Shown here in pieces: positions 32,256 to 45,406 of a stretch of 64,000 bases of DNA. The translations under genes were made by a program, and so were the position numbers. The notes beneath the pieces were generated by a model that saw only the letters and a list, made by a program, of their open reading frames with translations, ran no database searches and was not told the DNA's origin. Source of the stretch: Chrysemys picta bellii (Eukaryota > Chordata > Testudines > Emydidae); the NCBI RefSeq assembly GCF_011386835.1, contig NC_088805.1, positions 13,636,836 to 13,700,835 on the forward strand, written 5' to 3'. Each line of letters opens with the position of its first letter. The first letter of the stretch is position 1.

Positions 32256-35190
32256 CTGCATGGGGGGACAGGGTCACAGTCTCGCAGGAGAAGGGGAGAA
32301 AAGCAAACACATTAATGTACATTCTAGAGAGTGGCCCACACAGCTGGAACAAAAGCAATCCAGCTGCAAATGGAACATGTCAGAGGAAGGGGAGAATCCC
32401 TGCCAGGAGAGCTGTGCACTTTACAGCTATGCCGGGGAGAACATCCTTCAGGCAGGATCACCTCCACATCTATGCTTGGCTGCAAGCACAGAGGGTCTCT
32501 TTGCAAGCACCGAGAAGCTTAGAACACCAACCTCAAATACTTTATTCCCAAGCGATCTGGTGAGCGGCACTGGCCACCAGAGTGACCGACACAGCGAGTT
32601 CAGGCTATCCCCTGATGGGAATGCGGCAAGCCATGATTCCTTCACATTGAGGGCAAATGAGCTTGCCCACTGAGTCCTTGACACAACTGCTGAGAAGCAA
32701 CTAGTCACAATGCTAGGGAAGACATGGCAGCACCACGTTAAGCGGGCCATACACATCAACCAGCCCCGTGCTGAGCAAGGCCGCATTCCCCACCAACCAT
32801 CGTCTGCCCTACTTCCATTGACAGAGGTTTTGTCTCTCTCCTGGGTTCATTCACTCACAACTATCTTTTCGGTGCTTCAAAGCAGCCCAGGATTTTAAAC
32901 ACAGCCCCAACGATACCCTGAGAATTCTGGGGACAGAGGGAAGGTAACATGGGAAAAATGAATGAAACAGAGAAATACATACTCATTATTCAACCCCCCA
33001 AACAATCCCATTCAACCTGCTCTAGGGCCAGCATTTCTGTCTGAGAATCCTCGCTACAAAGGGCATCCTAGTGCCAGGCTGAGTGGACAGAACCAGGAAG
33101 GTCACCCCAAAGTCTGCAGCGGGCCTTTTGCTTGGTCTGTAGGAGAGGAACATGACAAATCTACTCACACAGCCTGGGGTGACAAAATCATGAGCCTATT
33201 CAAGCAAAGACTTGCAAAACTATTTTAGAGGAGGCAGAATGCTCACAGGTTAGGATCCAGGATTGCCCGAACCATCTCTTACCTGGCATCAGCATTGGTG
33301 CCCTCTGTTGGTGGCCCAAGGTGCAGCTTTCACCATGCTGGTGCCTGTATCGGCACTGGTGCCTTGAGCCACCGATATACAGGTCCCTTGAGGCATGAAG
33401 CATCGTGTAAGAACCTGCAAAGAGGCAGAAGGGCTTGGACTCCAGTGTTTGCCAAGAGAGGCAGGGAACAGCTTATAACTTGTGCAGGCAAACCTTCAAA
33501 TTCGCCACAGGAGCAGAAAGGGTAAAAGAGGGAGAAGTGAATGAAAGAGAGATGGGAAAGAGAAATAAGGGAAAGAGTCAATGAAATGAGGCAATAGAGA
33601 CAAAATGATAAAGATCCCGAGGATGTATATTGGCAATGCAGGCTTCTCTCTGCCTTTAGTATCCTCTCCCTGAACTCGGGGGTCTTACCATTGGCTTTTG
33701 TATCCAGCACAGGAATGGCAATAAGAAAATCCTATACTTCCACACTTCATAATTCACAAAACCCCAACTGTTTGTCCCCAAGGGAGGCATGATGCTGTTT
33801 GAATGTCGCTAGCTTCATACTGCACTCCCTCCATCAGCCCTGCGATTGGGCCGGCGGTGACAGGTAGGTGCCACATTATTGAGCAGGCCAGCACCCAGAG
33901 AGGTTTCAGTCCCCCCGAGGTGGCTCTGGAGGGCTGTGGAGGTATTAAAGCTGGCAGCCATCCTGTTAAGGCTGAGAAAAGATTGATCCAGGGATGAATG
34001 AAGCTATTTCATTGTCATTCCAAAGTGTGATGTTTACAGGCTGCTCTTCTCATAGCTTTCAGAGAGCTTCAGATGGCTCTCCGGGGAGGAGGGGGCTTCA
34101 GTTTATGCCAACAACATCCTCTCAGTGCCTTTAACTCCAGCACAGCATCCAAGAATCACTTCCTCACCTTCCAAGTCTCAACAAATTCCTGCTAAGTTCA
34201 GGCCCCTGGTTCCAGAAATCAAAATCCTCTTTCTTGTCCCTAGGAGCAACTGCAGCTGAGAAACAGGGGACACACCTTGTAAGATTCCTTCTACCCTGGC
34301 CTACCTCCTGGGAATTCAAACACCAAGGCTGTGCAGGTCCAGATTAACAGACACAAAATGGAGATGGACACTTTTTTCCTGTCTCAATTCTAGCATTCAT
34401 GAGAAGGGTCAGACTGCGCCCTGGAGACTGCCGTCCTGTTTATCCACAGAACAGGTACAGCATTGGCAGGGGCATGCTCCCCCACACTGTCCTGCCAATG
34501 TGCCTCAGCCCTGACGTGGAGGTGCCAGGACAAACTGGGCCATGTTTATTTGTGGCACCTCTCCTGAGGCTGTCCACACATGTGGAGGCATCTGTGACAT
34601 AGGCACTGATCCATTGAGAGCAGGAATGGGACTCAACAGCTCTTCATCCAAAGGCCTCTGCATAGGTGATACAGCCATTTTATGCAGCAAACTGCATTGT
34701 AACATGTAGCTGGAGAAGAAACAGTAGCAGACAGTGGAGACCACTGGGTGATGTTTTTAAACGTGATTTTTGCACTGAAAGCTTTCCTAGACATTTCTCA
34801 TCAGTGGCCCCACAACCACGCAGGTCTGATTCCTGCTCCCACTGAAGTGGGATCAGGACTGGGCTGATGGTGCTGGGCAGCAGATGTTACGTCAAGACTG
34901 AGGCCACCACGAGACTCCGAAGGAGAGAAGTGGGGGAGAAGAGAGGCCAGGAGGGCTCTAGAGCCCCCCTCCCCCCGAGTAACCCACAAACTGGTGCCTT
35001 TGGACTCTCTAGACACTTGTGCCCACAGAGGTCATCACCTCCTGGTTCTACTTCCTGCTCCAGTCACCTGAGACGGGTCAAGTTACATAAAGTTAACACA
35101 CTCATCACACAACAGGATCAGTATCCATTGTTATGGAGTATGCCAGCCACTCAAACACTGGGAGAGTGGAGTGTAGGTTACGTGTGCAGC
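32256..35190. other. Upstream region of gene B, no gene recognised
   Basis: Open frames on both strands up to about 170 codons lack any recognisable domain. A purine-rich patch lies at 33510-33610. The gene B promoter or a 5' exon is expected here or further right, but no CpG island or convincing exon is visible. Confidence 0.4.
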
Positions 35191-35430
35191 TACCCTGTTT
35201 CCCCGAAAATAAGACAGTGTCTTATATTAATTTTTGCTCCCAAAGATGCGCTAGGTCTTATTTTCAGGGGATGTCTTATTTTTCAGAAATGAAAAATGCC
35301 TTATTATCGGTGGATGCCTTATTATCGGGGAGGTCTTATTATCGGGGGGATGCCTTATATTACAACGAGAGGCAAAACTGTAAGTAGGCCTTATTTTCGG
35401 AGGATGTCTTATTTTCGGGGAAACAGGGTA
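35191..35430. mobile_element. TIR element with internal 'cttattttcgggg' repeats
   Basis: Starts TACCCTGTTTCCCCGAAAAT and ends with its perfect reverse complement; the inverted ends match over about 25 bases with TA at each outer edge. Inside, the motif cttatt(a/t)tcgggg recurs about six times in one orientation. It is non-coding and looks like a mariner-type MITE. Confidence 0.75.
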
Positions 35431-35439
35431 CACATTGCA

Positions 35440-35720
35440 ATGAAAGGGAGGTGCACACTGTTATTGCAGCTTGTAGCTACGAGGCAGTGAAAGGCTCTGT
35501 CGTGGGGAGCTGTGCCAGAGCCTTTTCCCCTTTGCCTCTCCCCTGCTGGAGCTTTTCACTGCAGTACGGACAGGCTCTGGCAGGGGGGAACTGCTGGAGT
35601 CCTTCCCCCCTACCTCCCCCTTGCCGGAGTCCTTCACTGTGGCAGGGAAAGGCTCCAGCAGCAGGACACTACACTGCTAAAAATAGCATAGACATGGGAG
35701 GCACTGCTTGGCCATCTCGA
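35440..35720. repeat. GC-rich repeat with tandem-like units
   Basis: Repeated units of the form aggctctggcaggggggaac and ttcactgcagtacggacagg occur two to three times. Directly abuts the TIR element at 35191-35430. Family unknown. Confidence 0.4.
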
Positions 35721-37974
35721 GAACTGTGTAGGATAAATGCCCTAGGGTTCATGTTTCTACTCTAGTCGCCTAAGTAGTGCATCACCCTCTACACTGCTAT
35801 TTGTACCCATGCTAGCTGGGCGTGAGGTGTCTGTACTCTACATACTGCCACAAATGGAGATCTACCTTGAGAAAGCCATTTGGGTTCATGTTTTACAAAA
35901 GCAGTATTGACAACCCAAGTTTCAGCATCGTGAATCAGCCTCCCTACCCCCCCCCCCAATCACAAGAGCAACTTAAAAATCAAATAATTCATTTTCAAGT
36001 TCTTTTTCTTTGCTTTTAGGTTTTAACCTTTTGGGGTTCAGATTTTTAAACCTTTCTCCACGTTCATGAGGACTAGAAACTTTCATCAAAAGAACAGTAA
36101 GCTCAGAGTATTCACACGACTCCAAGAGTTAGGGCTTTATATTGCAATGGCCTGTGATATAGGAAGCAGGAGTTGGCAACAGTTACCATTTTTTTAAATA
36201 CCGATTTGCTGATTTGTAGCAATTTTTTCCTTGTACATTTATAAGTAAACTATTTTAATGGAAGAAAAATTTTATCAGGCAAGAACAGTCAAACCTGAAC
36301 CATTTATCTAACATGGTCCCCTCCCTGTGAATTTTGTGGGGTTAGAGCACATTTGTATTTGTTTTTCGCAAACCAGAATCCCAGCCAATGAGGCTTGCAA
36401 TACAAATCCTCCCCACCATTTGCTCTCTCTGTCTGTAACAGAGATGCCCTAATACTGGAAATGTTTTCCCGAGACCCTCACCCAACTTTGGAGATCTGGG
36501 TCTGAGAAAAACTTGTATTATGGTTTTACTCTTACTGACTAGCTGGAGCTTCCCAAAGGAGGGAATATCCAACCACATCATGGTCATCATCACAGCTTCC
36601 TTCCATGACACCAGGAGTTACAAGCAGCTACTTTAAAAGCTTCATTATTTCTCTTTTCTGAGAGAGATGATGAGACCAGAGTGGGAGTTTATGCTCAGTA
36701 ATGGTCCATAACTGCTTAAAAAATTACCTGACCATCTTGGTCTCATTAGTTGTCTGCCAGCTACAGGGAACTGAAGTTGCTGCTGAAACTCATTTTTTAA
36801 TAATGTTATCACAAAACTCTGTACCAAATAGAATTAGAACCAGACAATCAACTGACATTTAATCAAGAAAAGTTTTGAAAAACAAATGGAGTGAAAACAG
36901 TGCAGGAGGTGATGATTTTTAAGCAAACTCCAACCAGACCAAAGAACACAGTTGTGTGCCGTACAATTCCGCCCCACCTTGATTAGAAGACCCACATCTG
37001 CCAAGCAACTGGTTTTTGTCAGTCCCTGAAGACAGATTTCATGGTAGAATTTCTGCCAGTCAGAAACCAGCTTTAAACACCTCATCTCCCAACAGACATG
37101 TGCTCTTATGGATAAGCTGGCCCATATCTGGTTGAAGGACACAATAGGTCTCTTCTGAAGCAATCAAATTCACCAGAACTTCAATAATGGCAGAGAGGGT
37201 AAATCTGTCTCATTGTACGATGCTGCATCAGACACAATTATTAAATCAACGTCAGTATTTTGGGTGCAAGGGAAAAATCCTTGTAACAGAGTGATATTAC
37301 AGCATCAATGGTTCCTGCTTTGCTGTTCATGTAGCAGCAGCACACCATTCTACCAGAACAATGTGCCAATTCCATTGACATTTCTTGAACTCCGCCATCT
37401 GGTTTTGGATAACTGTCTTCATGCAAGGCTGTTTCAAGTAAAAAAGAAAAACGGGCATAATGGATGTTAGCAGGACCTCAGGAGAGGTTACGAGTTATAG
37501 AGAACTTTAGCTGGGGAAAGAGAAAAAATCCCAGTGAATTTATAATGAGAGAAAAGTGAAGAGCATTGGTGTTTCTGTACTGAATCATTTCAGTATCTTA
37601 GCAATTAAACCTAGAGGCTCTCCAACAATTAGCTGTGGAGTATCCCTTAACAACAGATGTTAAATCAGCTGATAGCCCCCTTGTGAATCTTCACCAGAAC
37701 CTTGCTCAAGAGAAGCTACAGGTCATCGATCCTGATGAAACCCAAGTGGGTTTCTGTACTCTGGCTGTTCAGTTGAGTCACTGGTCTAAATTAATCTCAA
37801 TGATTACATCATCCATCCATGAAAAACAGAGAAGAAAATAACAGATTGGATCAAATATTAAAAAGCAAAATTACAAGGTGTTCCAAATGCATAAAAAAAT
37901 GTGCTAGCTTCAGTCCATGGACGACAAATTATTCTTGTCAAAACATTTTTCTGTACACATCTATGACATCCTTG

Positions 37975-38190
37975 ATCCAAGATCTCAAAGCACTTTACAA
38001 ACATTAATTAATTAATCCTTACCACAGCTTGGTGAGATAAGCATGTATCATTATCCCCATTTTACAGATGGGGAAATAGAGGCATAAGCTTAAAGGCCAC
38101 ACACTGAGCCAGTGGCAGAGCTGTGACTAAAACTCAGGTCTCCTGATTTCCAGTTCTACACTTCAGCCATTAAGTCAATGCTCTTTAATG
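37975..38190 (-). mobile_element. MIR-type SINE relic
   Basis: Minus-strand MIR: tctcaaagcactttacaaac, ccattttacagatggggaaa, agccagtggcagagctgtga and ctcaggtctcctgatttcca. Relatively well preserved. Confidence 0.75.
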
Positions 38191-39599
38191 AGAAGGAAAA
38201 GACATTAATGATTACAAAGATCCAACTTTACAGCATCAACTTGTGTCCAGTCTAAGTGAGTGGGACACCTCTACTTCTATTGCTGCTGCTTTGAAAGCCA
38301 CCATGAATTTCTCACCATAAAAGCTTCAGCCTTTGCAGATGGGGAGGAAGGCTGTTAAACAACTAGATGTGTTCGACAAAGTCCAATTACCATTTATCTA
38401 GGTATCACCCAGAGACAATACTGCTAAATGGAATTTCATTTCATGCTTCCCACCTTGGGGTTTACCCCAGTGTCCCTGCAGTTGCCGCAGGGATCTCTCC
38501 ATTGCCACCATATTTCTGGCCAAGGAGAACAGAACGTAAATGGCTTTGGAGTCCCAGAAAACTGTTCCTGAGTTTGCAGAGTTGCTATAACTGAGTGGCC
38601 TCTCTGCCAGGTGTAGAGAGCACTGTCTTGGTAGATCTTCCAGCTCCTGCTGACATTAGAAGCAGGATAAGGGGTCAGGTAAATAAAACTTATTCTCCAC
38701 TGGGGGTTACATATCGTGAAAAAAAAAATGCAGTGATGCTCTTCCAAGCTCTGCCCACCCAAGATGCCAAAAATGAGATGCCTCGCCCAGTACATTGACA
38801 TGTTGTTCCAAATAGGATGGTGCATGTTCTGTTGGGCTTGACATCTTTTCATTGGGGTTTGCATCACCCAAAGGTTCTGCTGAATCCCTTGGGCTTAGCT
38901 CAGGCTCAGAGGCAGTGCTGGGCTCCTTTAGCCTTGCTTTCCCATGGTGGAATGCAGATTCTTTGTTTGGCTCTGGTAGGCTCTTTTTTGACTGAGGGGA
39001 AAAATAAATGGTGTCATCTCATAAATGCCATCAATTGTGGCACCAGAAAGAGATGTCCCTCACAGCAGCTTGTTCAGATCTTTATAATATGATCACCAAG
39101 CTCCTTTCTTATGCTTTGGTCGACAGTGAAATAGTTAACATTATTGATATTCAAATTATCACTTGCCTTCTGAGTTATCACCTCACGGAGATGATTGGGG
39201 GCAGTTCACATCTCTCCCCGAGCTACTGTTTCAGGATCTATGAAAATCCAGGCATACACCACTGCATCAGTTACACTTATCATGTTTTGAAGGTTTTCTT
39301 CAGAACACCAAGGGATAGAAACTAACTACAAGAAAAACTTAGAGTCAGGATCACAAGATGGTAACTCAAGGAAAATACCACCTACTCTTGTACCTCAACC
39401 CCAGGTTCTCCTGTATGGTAGCTCAGAATATTAACTGGCCACAGGGCTGACCCAGAATGTCCCTTTTTTGCCTTCTCAAAGCCTTTACTGCATTTAAGCT
39501 GCCCTTGATTACTGACAGGCATTATTCTTGTTTCTCTTGTGAGCAGCTAGTAAATTGTCCCACAGCTCAATATGCACTTTTCATTGTCTCCCATCTTAC

Positions 39600-39860
39600 A
39601 ACAGAAATCAGAGATGGAAAAGCCTTATTAGCTCATCCAATCCATCATTTATGGACCAACGCAGGATTACATCCTCTAGTATATTATATTCTCCAGTACC
39701 TTTTCCAGTCAAGAGCGATGCTTTCATCGGTATCCTTGAGAGATTATTCCACCATGATCTCAATGTTGGGCAATTTTTCCTCATATTCACATTCAGCCTT
39801 AGGTTCTCTTTACTTATCAGGTATTTTCTGGATAAGGTTACCCAATATTTATTTGCAGAA
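39600..39860 (-). mobile_element. CR1-type LINE 3' fragment
   Basis: The plus strand reads ctccagtaccttttccagtc, gagagattattccaccatga and ttttcctcatattcacattc, which is the reverse complement of a CR1 3' end. The short plus-strand open frames here belong to it. Confidence 0.6.
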
Positions 39861-41169
39861 TTCTAATTTGCTAATTGCAGAATTCTAATTTGCACCCTGA
39901 ATTAGAAGGTGCCCTTTGTTTGCATACCATCCCACATGTCTGACAAAATGTCAGCAACTTTCCCCATAGACACCTTTTTTGTGCTGCTTTACAGATAAAT
40001 AAAGGAGAAGGTGAGTAAAAATGTATCAAAAGAAATCTGACCCAACAAAGCAGATGACAGTAACTTAAGGAAAGGGGGCCAGATAATGCAGAGTTACTGT
40101 TCTAGGCTTTAGCGTCCAATCACAAATAAAGACGTGAATTGGTAACACCAAATGAGTCCTAGACATTTACCCATATCTGAAAAATCAGTCTTAATGCATT
40201 TGGTATGATTGTCACTTTCTGCTCAGAAAAGGCTCAGTATAGGAAAAGGAGTAGCATGCAGGTCAGAATTAAGGTTCATCAAGCCACTAGCAACCTAAGA
40301 GTGTAGTAGTCGGAATGTAGGTCATTATTAAAAGTGCATCAACAAAACTGAATAGTGGACCAAGACTGGAGAAGTGGAAACCAGCAGCTGGGAAGCTGGC
40401 CGTTAGGGAAAGGAGTGAAGGTTTCCTACCATGAAGATGTTGGGTGGGGCTGAGAAAGGAGTCTTGAGTGTCGGAAGCATAAACAGAACAATTTATCCAT
40501 GTTGGAAAATCCCTCACATACAGCGCCCCTTCCTCCCCATATTCCTTAAAATTTAGCCAGCTCCCAGGTGGGAATTTACACATTTACTAAGAGTTAACTC
40601 ACATAACCTCATTAGCTTCCACTGCCAGCCTCTGACCACACTATAACTTCCTATTAATGAGTACTTCAAAGACTGAAGTTCTCCTGTTAATGAAAAGTTC
40701 ATCAGATTATCACTCACGTTAACTTTGCTCTCATTGTCAGAAGTCTTGAAGCCATCCTTGACCTCAAACTATGTCACATAAAAAAATCAAACCCCTAACT
40801 GACATTATTATATCAGCAAAAGTTTCTAGTGTAGATCTGGCCTTAGGCTCTTAAGTGTCTATTTCCCTTTTGAAAATGGGGTTAGGTGCTTTTGCAAATT
40901 TTACCCAAGGCTTCTGCATCCAATTTAAAACTACCTTCCCCTTAATGCTCCATGGACATACCCCTTCTGATCCTCTAGGAGTTCATGTTCATCTGCAATT
41001 CCCCACAGAATCACTCACTCCACTTCTCTAATTTTACTTTCCTCTTTGACCTCTCTATTGACTCTCTCATGTTGTGCTGGGGGAGTGGGTGGTGTTCATT
41101 ACTTTGTGCTGTTACCCTACCTGGATTTCTTTTCTTCCTATGAGTCACAAGCATTCTCTCTCTCTAAGT

Positions 41170-41460
41170 TCTACACAGGACTTTTGTTGGTAAAACTTTT
41201 GTTGTTCACGGGTGTGGAAAAAACCACCCCTCCAAACGACAACAGTTTTACCGACAAAAAACGCTGGTGTGAACAGCGCTTTGTCAGTGGGAGAGCTCTC
41301 CTGCCGACAAAGCTACTGCTGCTCATTGGGGTGTAATTTTTTTATCATCGGGAGAGCTCTCTCCTGCCGACAAAGAGCGGCTACACTGCGCGCCTTTTAG
41401 CGGCACGGTTGTAGTGGCAGAGCTGTGTCGCTAACAGGTGCGTAGTGTAGACATAGCCTA
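41170..41460. mobile_element. TIR element, 'GTCTACACTA' family
   Basis: Ends caggacttttgttggtaaa and gtagtgtagacatagccta. The interior repeats 'gggagagctctcctgccgac' in two arms, giving internal hairpins. Confidence 0.55.
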
Positions 41461-41557
41461 AATCTCACCTTGAAGACTTCCTTTTCTCCTCAGCTGATGA
41501 ATGACTCTCTGCAAAGCTGTTTCTGATAGTCTGCACTATGAATGGTATAAAAATGGT

Positions 41558-41673
41558 ATAAACAAAGCTTGTCTCTCTCACCAACAGAAGTTAGTCCAAT
41601 AAAAGATATTACCTCCCTCACCTTGTCTCTCTAATATCCTCTGACCAACATGGCTACAACAACACTGCATACA
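41558..41673 (-). mobile_element. SINE, second family, simple copy
   Basis: Minus-strand copy (gttgtagccatgttggtcag, then body ending agcttt). The perfect 12-base duplication tataaaaatggt is at 41546-41557 and 41674-41685. This is a normal-structure reference for the rearranged copies at 16363 and 43815. Confidence 0.8.
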
Positions 41674-41934
41674 TATAAAAATGGTTAGATTTTCTAAAGG
41701 AATCTAAAACCTCCTACAGAAGACGTCTTGTTTGTTTCAGTTTACTCTGGTTGACTCCGAAGCAAAGACTCCCAGCATGCTGCCTATTTTGCTTATATAC
41801 TATAGCAATTGTATTATACACGTGGACGTTCTTTTCAGTCACTTGTAACTTTGTCTCAAATCTTTCACTTGGACTGAATCTACATCAGTTAAATCATTTT
41901 CATTTTTGTTTATGGTCATTTTCACTTTCTTAGG

Positions 41935-42203
41935 GATTGTCTACACTTACAAACATTGGTTGACATAGCTATGGTGCTCTGTGATGTGAAATATGTAAAC
42001 CCCTCAGCTCTGTAGCTATACCGACCTAGTTGTGTAGAATGCTTCCATGCACCTAGCTGTTGCTTGAAGAAGTGAAGTTTCTACAGGGATGAGAAAAGCC
42101 CTTCTATCATTGTAGTCTGCATCTATCCTAGGGGGTTATGGCAGCATAGCTATGGTGCCGTAGCTATGCTGCTATAGTCCACGTAGTGTAGACATGGCTT
42201 TCG
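41935..42203. mobile_element. TIR element, 'GTCTACACTTACAA' family
   Basis: Starts gggattgtctacacttaca and ends cacgtagtgtagacatggc. The interior has gcagcatagctatggtgcc and its near inverse. Confidence 0.55.
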
Positions 42204-42389
42204 TGGTGGAATTCCGGGGTTGCAAACATTGAAAGGTAATGTATATTTGTTTTAAAATATCTGTTTTCACTAGATTTTTTTTAAATTGAGGAAACACTTC
42301 TTATGGTTTGTAAATAGCTTGATTTTACAAAATTTAAATTTGTGGCCAAATTTAAGTTGGCAATATCCCTTAATATGAACATTAAGCGT

Positions 42390-42566
42390 AATGAGGCAGA
42401 AATAGCCGAGCCACTTCCCGCAGCCCCCATTGGCCTGGAGCAGTGAACCGCGGCCAGTGGGAGCCGCGATCGGCCGAACCTGTGGACGCGGCAGGTAAAC
42501 CAACAGGCCCAGTCCGCCAAGGGCTTACCCTGATGGGCCGCGTGCCAAAGGTTACCGATCCCTGAA
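42390..42566. mobile_element. hAT-type element fragment, GC-rich end
   Basis: The right end gccaaaggttaccgatccct is close to the inverse of the CAGGGGTCGGCAACC end of the full element at 44168. GC-rich interior (gaaccgcggccagtgggagc). The other end is missing. Confidence 0.5.
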
Positions 42567-43814
42567 CTAGCGTATACTTACATTCTTAATATTAACACTA
42601 TATTAAGCTACTCTAGATTTCTATTAAGAGGGTTCCTGGTACCATATACAAGAATATGTAAGGTAATTAATGGCATGAGTTGCTTCATTGAAGTCAATGG
42701 ACTAGTCACATGGTTATGTACCTTGCTGGATAAGTGTCATATGCTATTTTTAATTTCTGCAATTTCTCTGGCATCCTTTGCACCTACTTTTTTGTTTCAA
42801 ATTTCAGCTATATTTATCAGATAGTGTGAGGGCTGGGGCACTGTGCTGTCTTGTATGTGAACTGCAATCGTTACTATGCTGACATAGTCACAAACTCTAC
42901 ATTTTCATCCAAATAGATTTCTCTACGTTTCACTGAGATTGCAACAGGCATCTCAATTCTGGATTTATCATCCCATTAAATAGTACAAGGACGGTGGAGA
43001 AAAAGTATAAACATATACTATTGACCCTTCTCTCTTACTTCAGCTATCAATTGCTTAAAAATAAGCCCAGAAATCTAGACATTAATGTCTCTGAATGGCC
43101 ATTGCCCGAACAGCCATTTTAATTATGTGCAGTTGTTAAAGGACCTTATGTCTGCTTCTTAACAGCTGCCAATACACATGTCCAAGGAGCTCAGCCTTAG
43201 AAGTCATTCATTGTCCTGCAGAGGGAGAGCTGCAGTGCTCAGACAGGACTAAGCACCTGTTATCCAAGTTGAATAGGGACATATTTGCAGCCAACAGGGA
43301 GGCAAGGGAAGATATCAAAGGATTAAATTGGCTCTGAGGCTGCAGTCTTCCTCTTCAGTAAAACTTCTTTGCTTTCTTACTTTTTACAGGCCTTCAAAAA
43401 CAGTGTATTACTAATACTGAGAGAAAACTGACAGCAAAGGTCAGGCAGGAGCATCCCATGGTTGGGGGAACTGTAGCTCAGCTCATACGGAGTGCTGACC
43501 TTAAAGACACTCAGACTGAGCAGAAGCATGGAGCATCAATATGGAAAAAGACACCTGCTGGGCAAATGCTCTCTGCCAGTTTGGCTTCTATCAGAAGTTC
43601 CAAATAATTTCTCATCTTACATTTAAAATAGCCAGTGCCTGATGGCACTGGTTAAGTGCCTGTGCTTCTAACCAAAGAGGTGGAATTTCAGGTGTTCACT
43701 TCCTACATTTGCAAAACAAGGACATTAATGGTATTTTGGGCTCAGCAGTGCAACAGGGAGCATGTGCAGTTCTTCTGGCATTGATCTTTTGAAATAACAA
43801 ATCCTGAAGTTTGC

Positions 43815-43940
43815 AGTGTTGTTCTAGCCATATCAGTCCCAGGATATTAGAGAGACAAGAAGAGAGACACGAGACCTGAAGAAGAGCTCTGTGTAAGCTT
43901 GAAACCTTGTCTCTCTCAGGTCCAATAAAATATATGACCT
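43815..43940. mobile_element. SINE, second family, internally inverted copy
   Basis: The plus-strand head (gttctagccatatcagtccc, aggatattagagagacaag) is followed not by its own body but by the body's reverse complement (cctgaagaagagctctgtgt, aggtccaataaaatatatga). Head and body thus point in opposite directions. Confidence 0.6.
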
Positions 43941-44167
43941 CAATTCTGAAGTTGTCATTCTGTTCATGAAAGCTTGACTGAAAACTCTCCTTTCACCAGT
44001 TCTGCTTTGCTGCCACACAACACATCAGAGCCTTTGTTATGCTCTCAGCAGAGCTAATTTGCTTATTGGGACGTGGAAGGAGTTTCCAGCACTGCCATCT
44101 ATTGGGGAACTCATAGCAGTATTGTTGTTTCACTGAACTTGAACTGAAAAGTTGAAAGAGTTTAAAG

Positions 44168-45406
44168 CAGGGGTCGGCAACCTTTCAGAAGTGGTGTGCC
44201 AAGTCTTCATTTATTCACTCTAATTTAAGGTTTTGTGTGCCAGTAATACATTTTAACGTTTTTAGAAGGTCTCTCTCTATAATGTATAACTAAACTACTG
44301 TTGTATGTAAAGTAAATAAGGTTTTTAAAATGTTTAAGAAGCTTCATTTAAAATTAAATTAAAATGCAGATCTTATCAGTTTAGTGTGATCCTTGCCCTG
44401 GCTTTTCCTTGCTGAGTTTTCCAATGTCTGGCACGTACTTGAATACTTTAAGCTGCACACAGGCTTCTGAGTGATCAGTTGTTAACTGGCTCCCAGAGGG
44501 ACAGAGGACAGATTTCATGTGTGAAAATACCTGTTCACACAGGTACGTGGATCCAAATGCTGAAAGCACTGCAAACGCAATTTTCTTCAAACAGTTAAAT
44601 TTCACTGGCAAGGACGTCCAGCAGGTCAGAATAGAAGCCCCATGATCTCTCTCGGTAGCTTCAAGTGCGCGCCGCAGATCTACAAACTTTGATGCCCACA
44701 ATTCTGAGCTTTATAAGTGAATGAGCTGCATTTCGAAATCTTCAACACCTATCCACTGAAATACAGACAAATCCAAGTCGCCTTTGTTGAACTTTCCAGG
44801 TTTAATTAGAAAAGAAAGCATTGGGCCAAACCGCTGGAAATCTTGAAATCTGTCAGAAAATTCTGATTCCAGTTCTTGCATGTACATTCTAATCGCAACA
44901 TCAAACGCAGTGTGCTGTTCCATGTGGTGTGATAGTGATGTAAACAGCCAATCAGGACGTACAAATATCCCAGCACAGTGGTACTGGAACAATTTTTAAG
45001 GTGGGGGTGCTGAGCTGTGCCCCTCTTGCCCCTGTCTGCACCCCTCACTGTCCCAAGCTGGAGCCAGTGGGCCACAGCTGGGGGCGGCTGCAGAGCCCCG
45101 GGCCGGCGGCCGGGACTCCGGGCCGGCAGCAGAGCCTCCCGGACTGGTGGCCAGGACCCGGGGCCAGCAGTGGGCTGAAGGGGGCTGACGGACGGAATGT
45201 GGCTGGCAGTGGGCTGGCGGCCAGTACCCCAGGCCAGCAGCAGAGCCCCCAGAACCGGTGGCTGGGACCCCGGGCCAGCAGCTGGGACCCCGGGCCGGCA
45301 GCAGGCTGAGCAGGGCCGACGGACGGAACCCCAGCTGGTGGCCAGGACCTGGGCAGTGTGAGTGCCACTGAAAATCAGCTCGCGTGCCATAGGTTGCCTA
45401 CCCCTG
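44168..45406 (-). mobile_element. Complete non-autonomous hAT element with decayed transposase
   Basis: Inverted ends CAGGGGTCGGCAACC and (reverse) CAGGGGTAGGCAACC, flanked by a perfect 8-base duplication gtttaaag at 44160-44167 and 45407-45414. On the minus strand 44381-44701 encodes the hAT C-terminal dimerisation motif (AFGSTYLCEQVFSHMK) and 44711-44992 another transposase fragment, both broken. 45000-45350 is an unrelated GC-rich insert of repeated gggccggcagcagagc-type units. The intact ends suggest it could once have been mobilised in trans. It is inactive as a gene. Confidence 0.85.

Larger units (their letters stand above)
35760..41160. other. Intergenic, apart from the repeats listed
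   Basis: No coding exon or RNA gene recognised outside the MIR at 37975-38190 and the CR1 at 39600-39860. Minus-strand 38436-38867 is open for 143 codons but shows no domain. Confidence 0.45.

Noticed and set aside
32048..32563. 171-codon plus-strand open frame
   Set aside because: Antisense shadow of gene B's first T-box exon and its flank.
38436..38867. 143-codon minus-strand open frame
   Set aside because: No recognisable domain, repeated low-information composition, no exon borders that link to a gene.
45001..45390. Ala/Pro/Gly-rich open frames on both strands
   Set aside because: They come from the GC-rich repeated block inside the hAT element.
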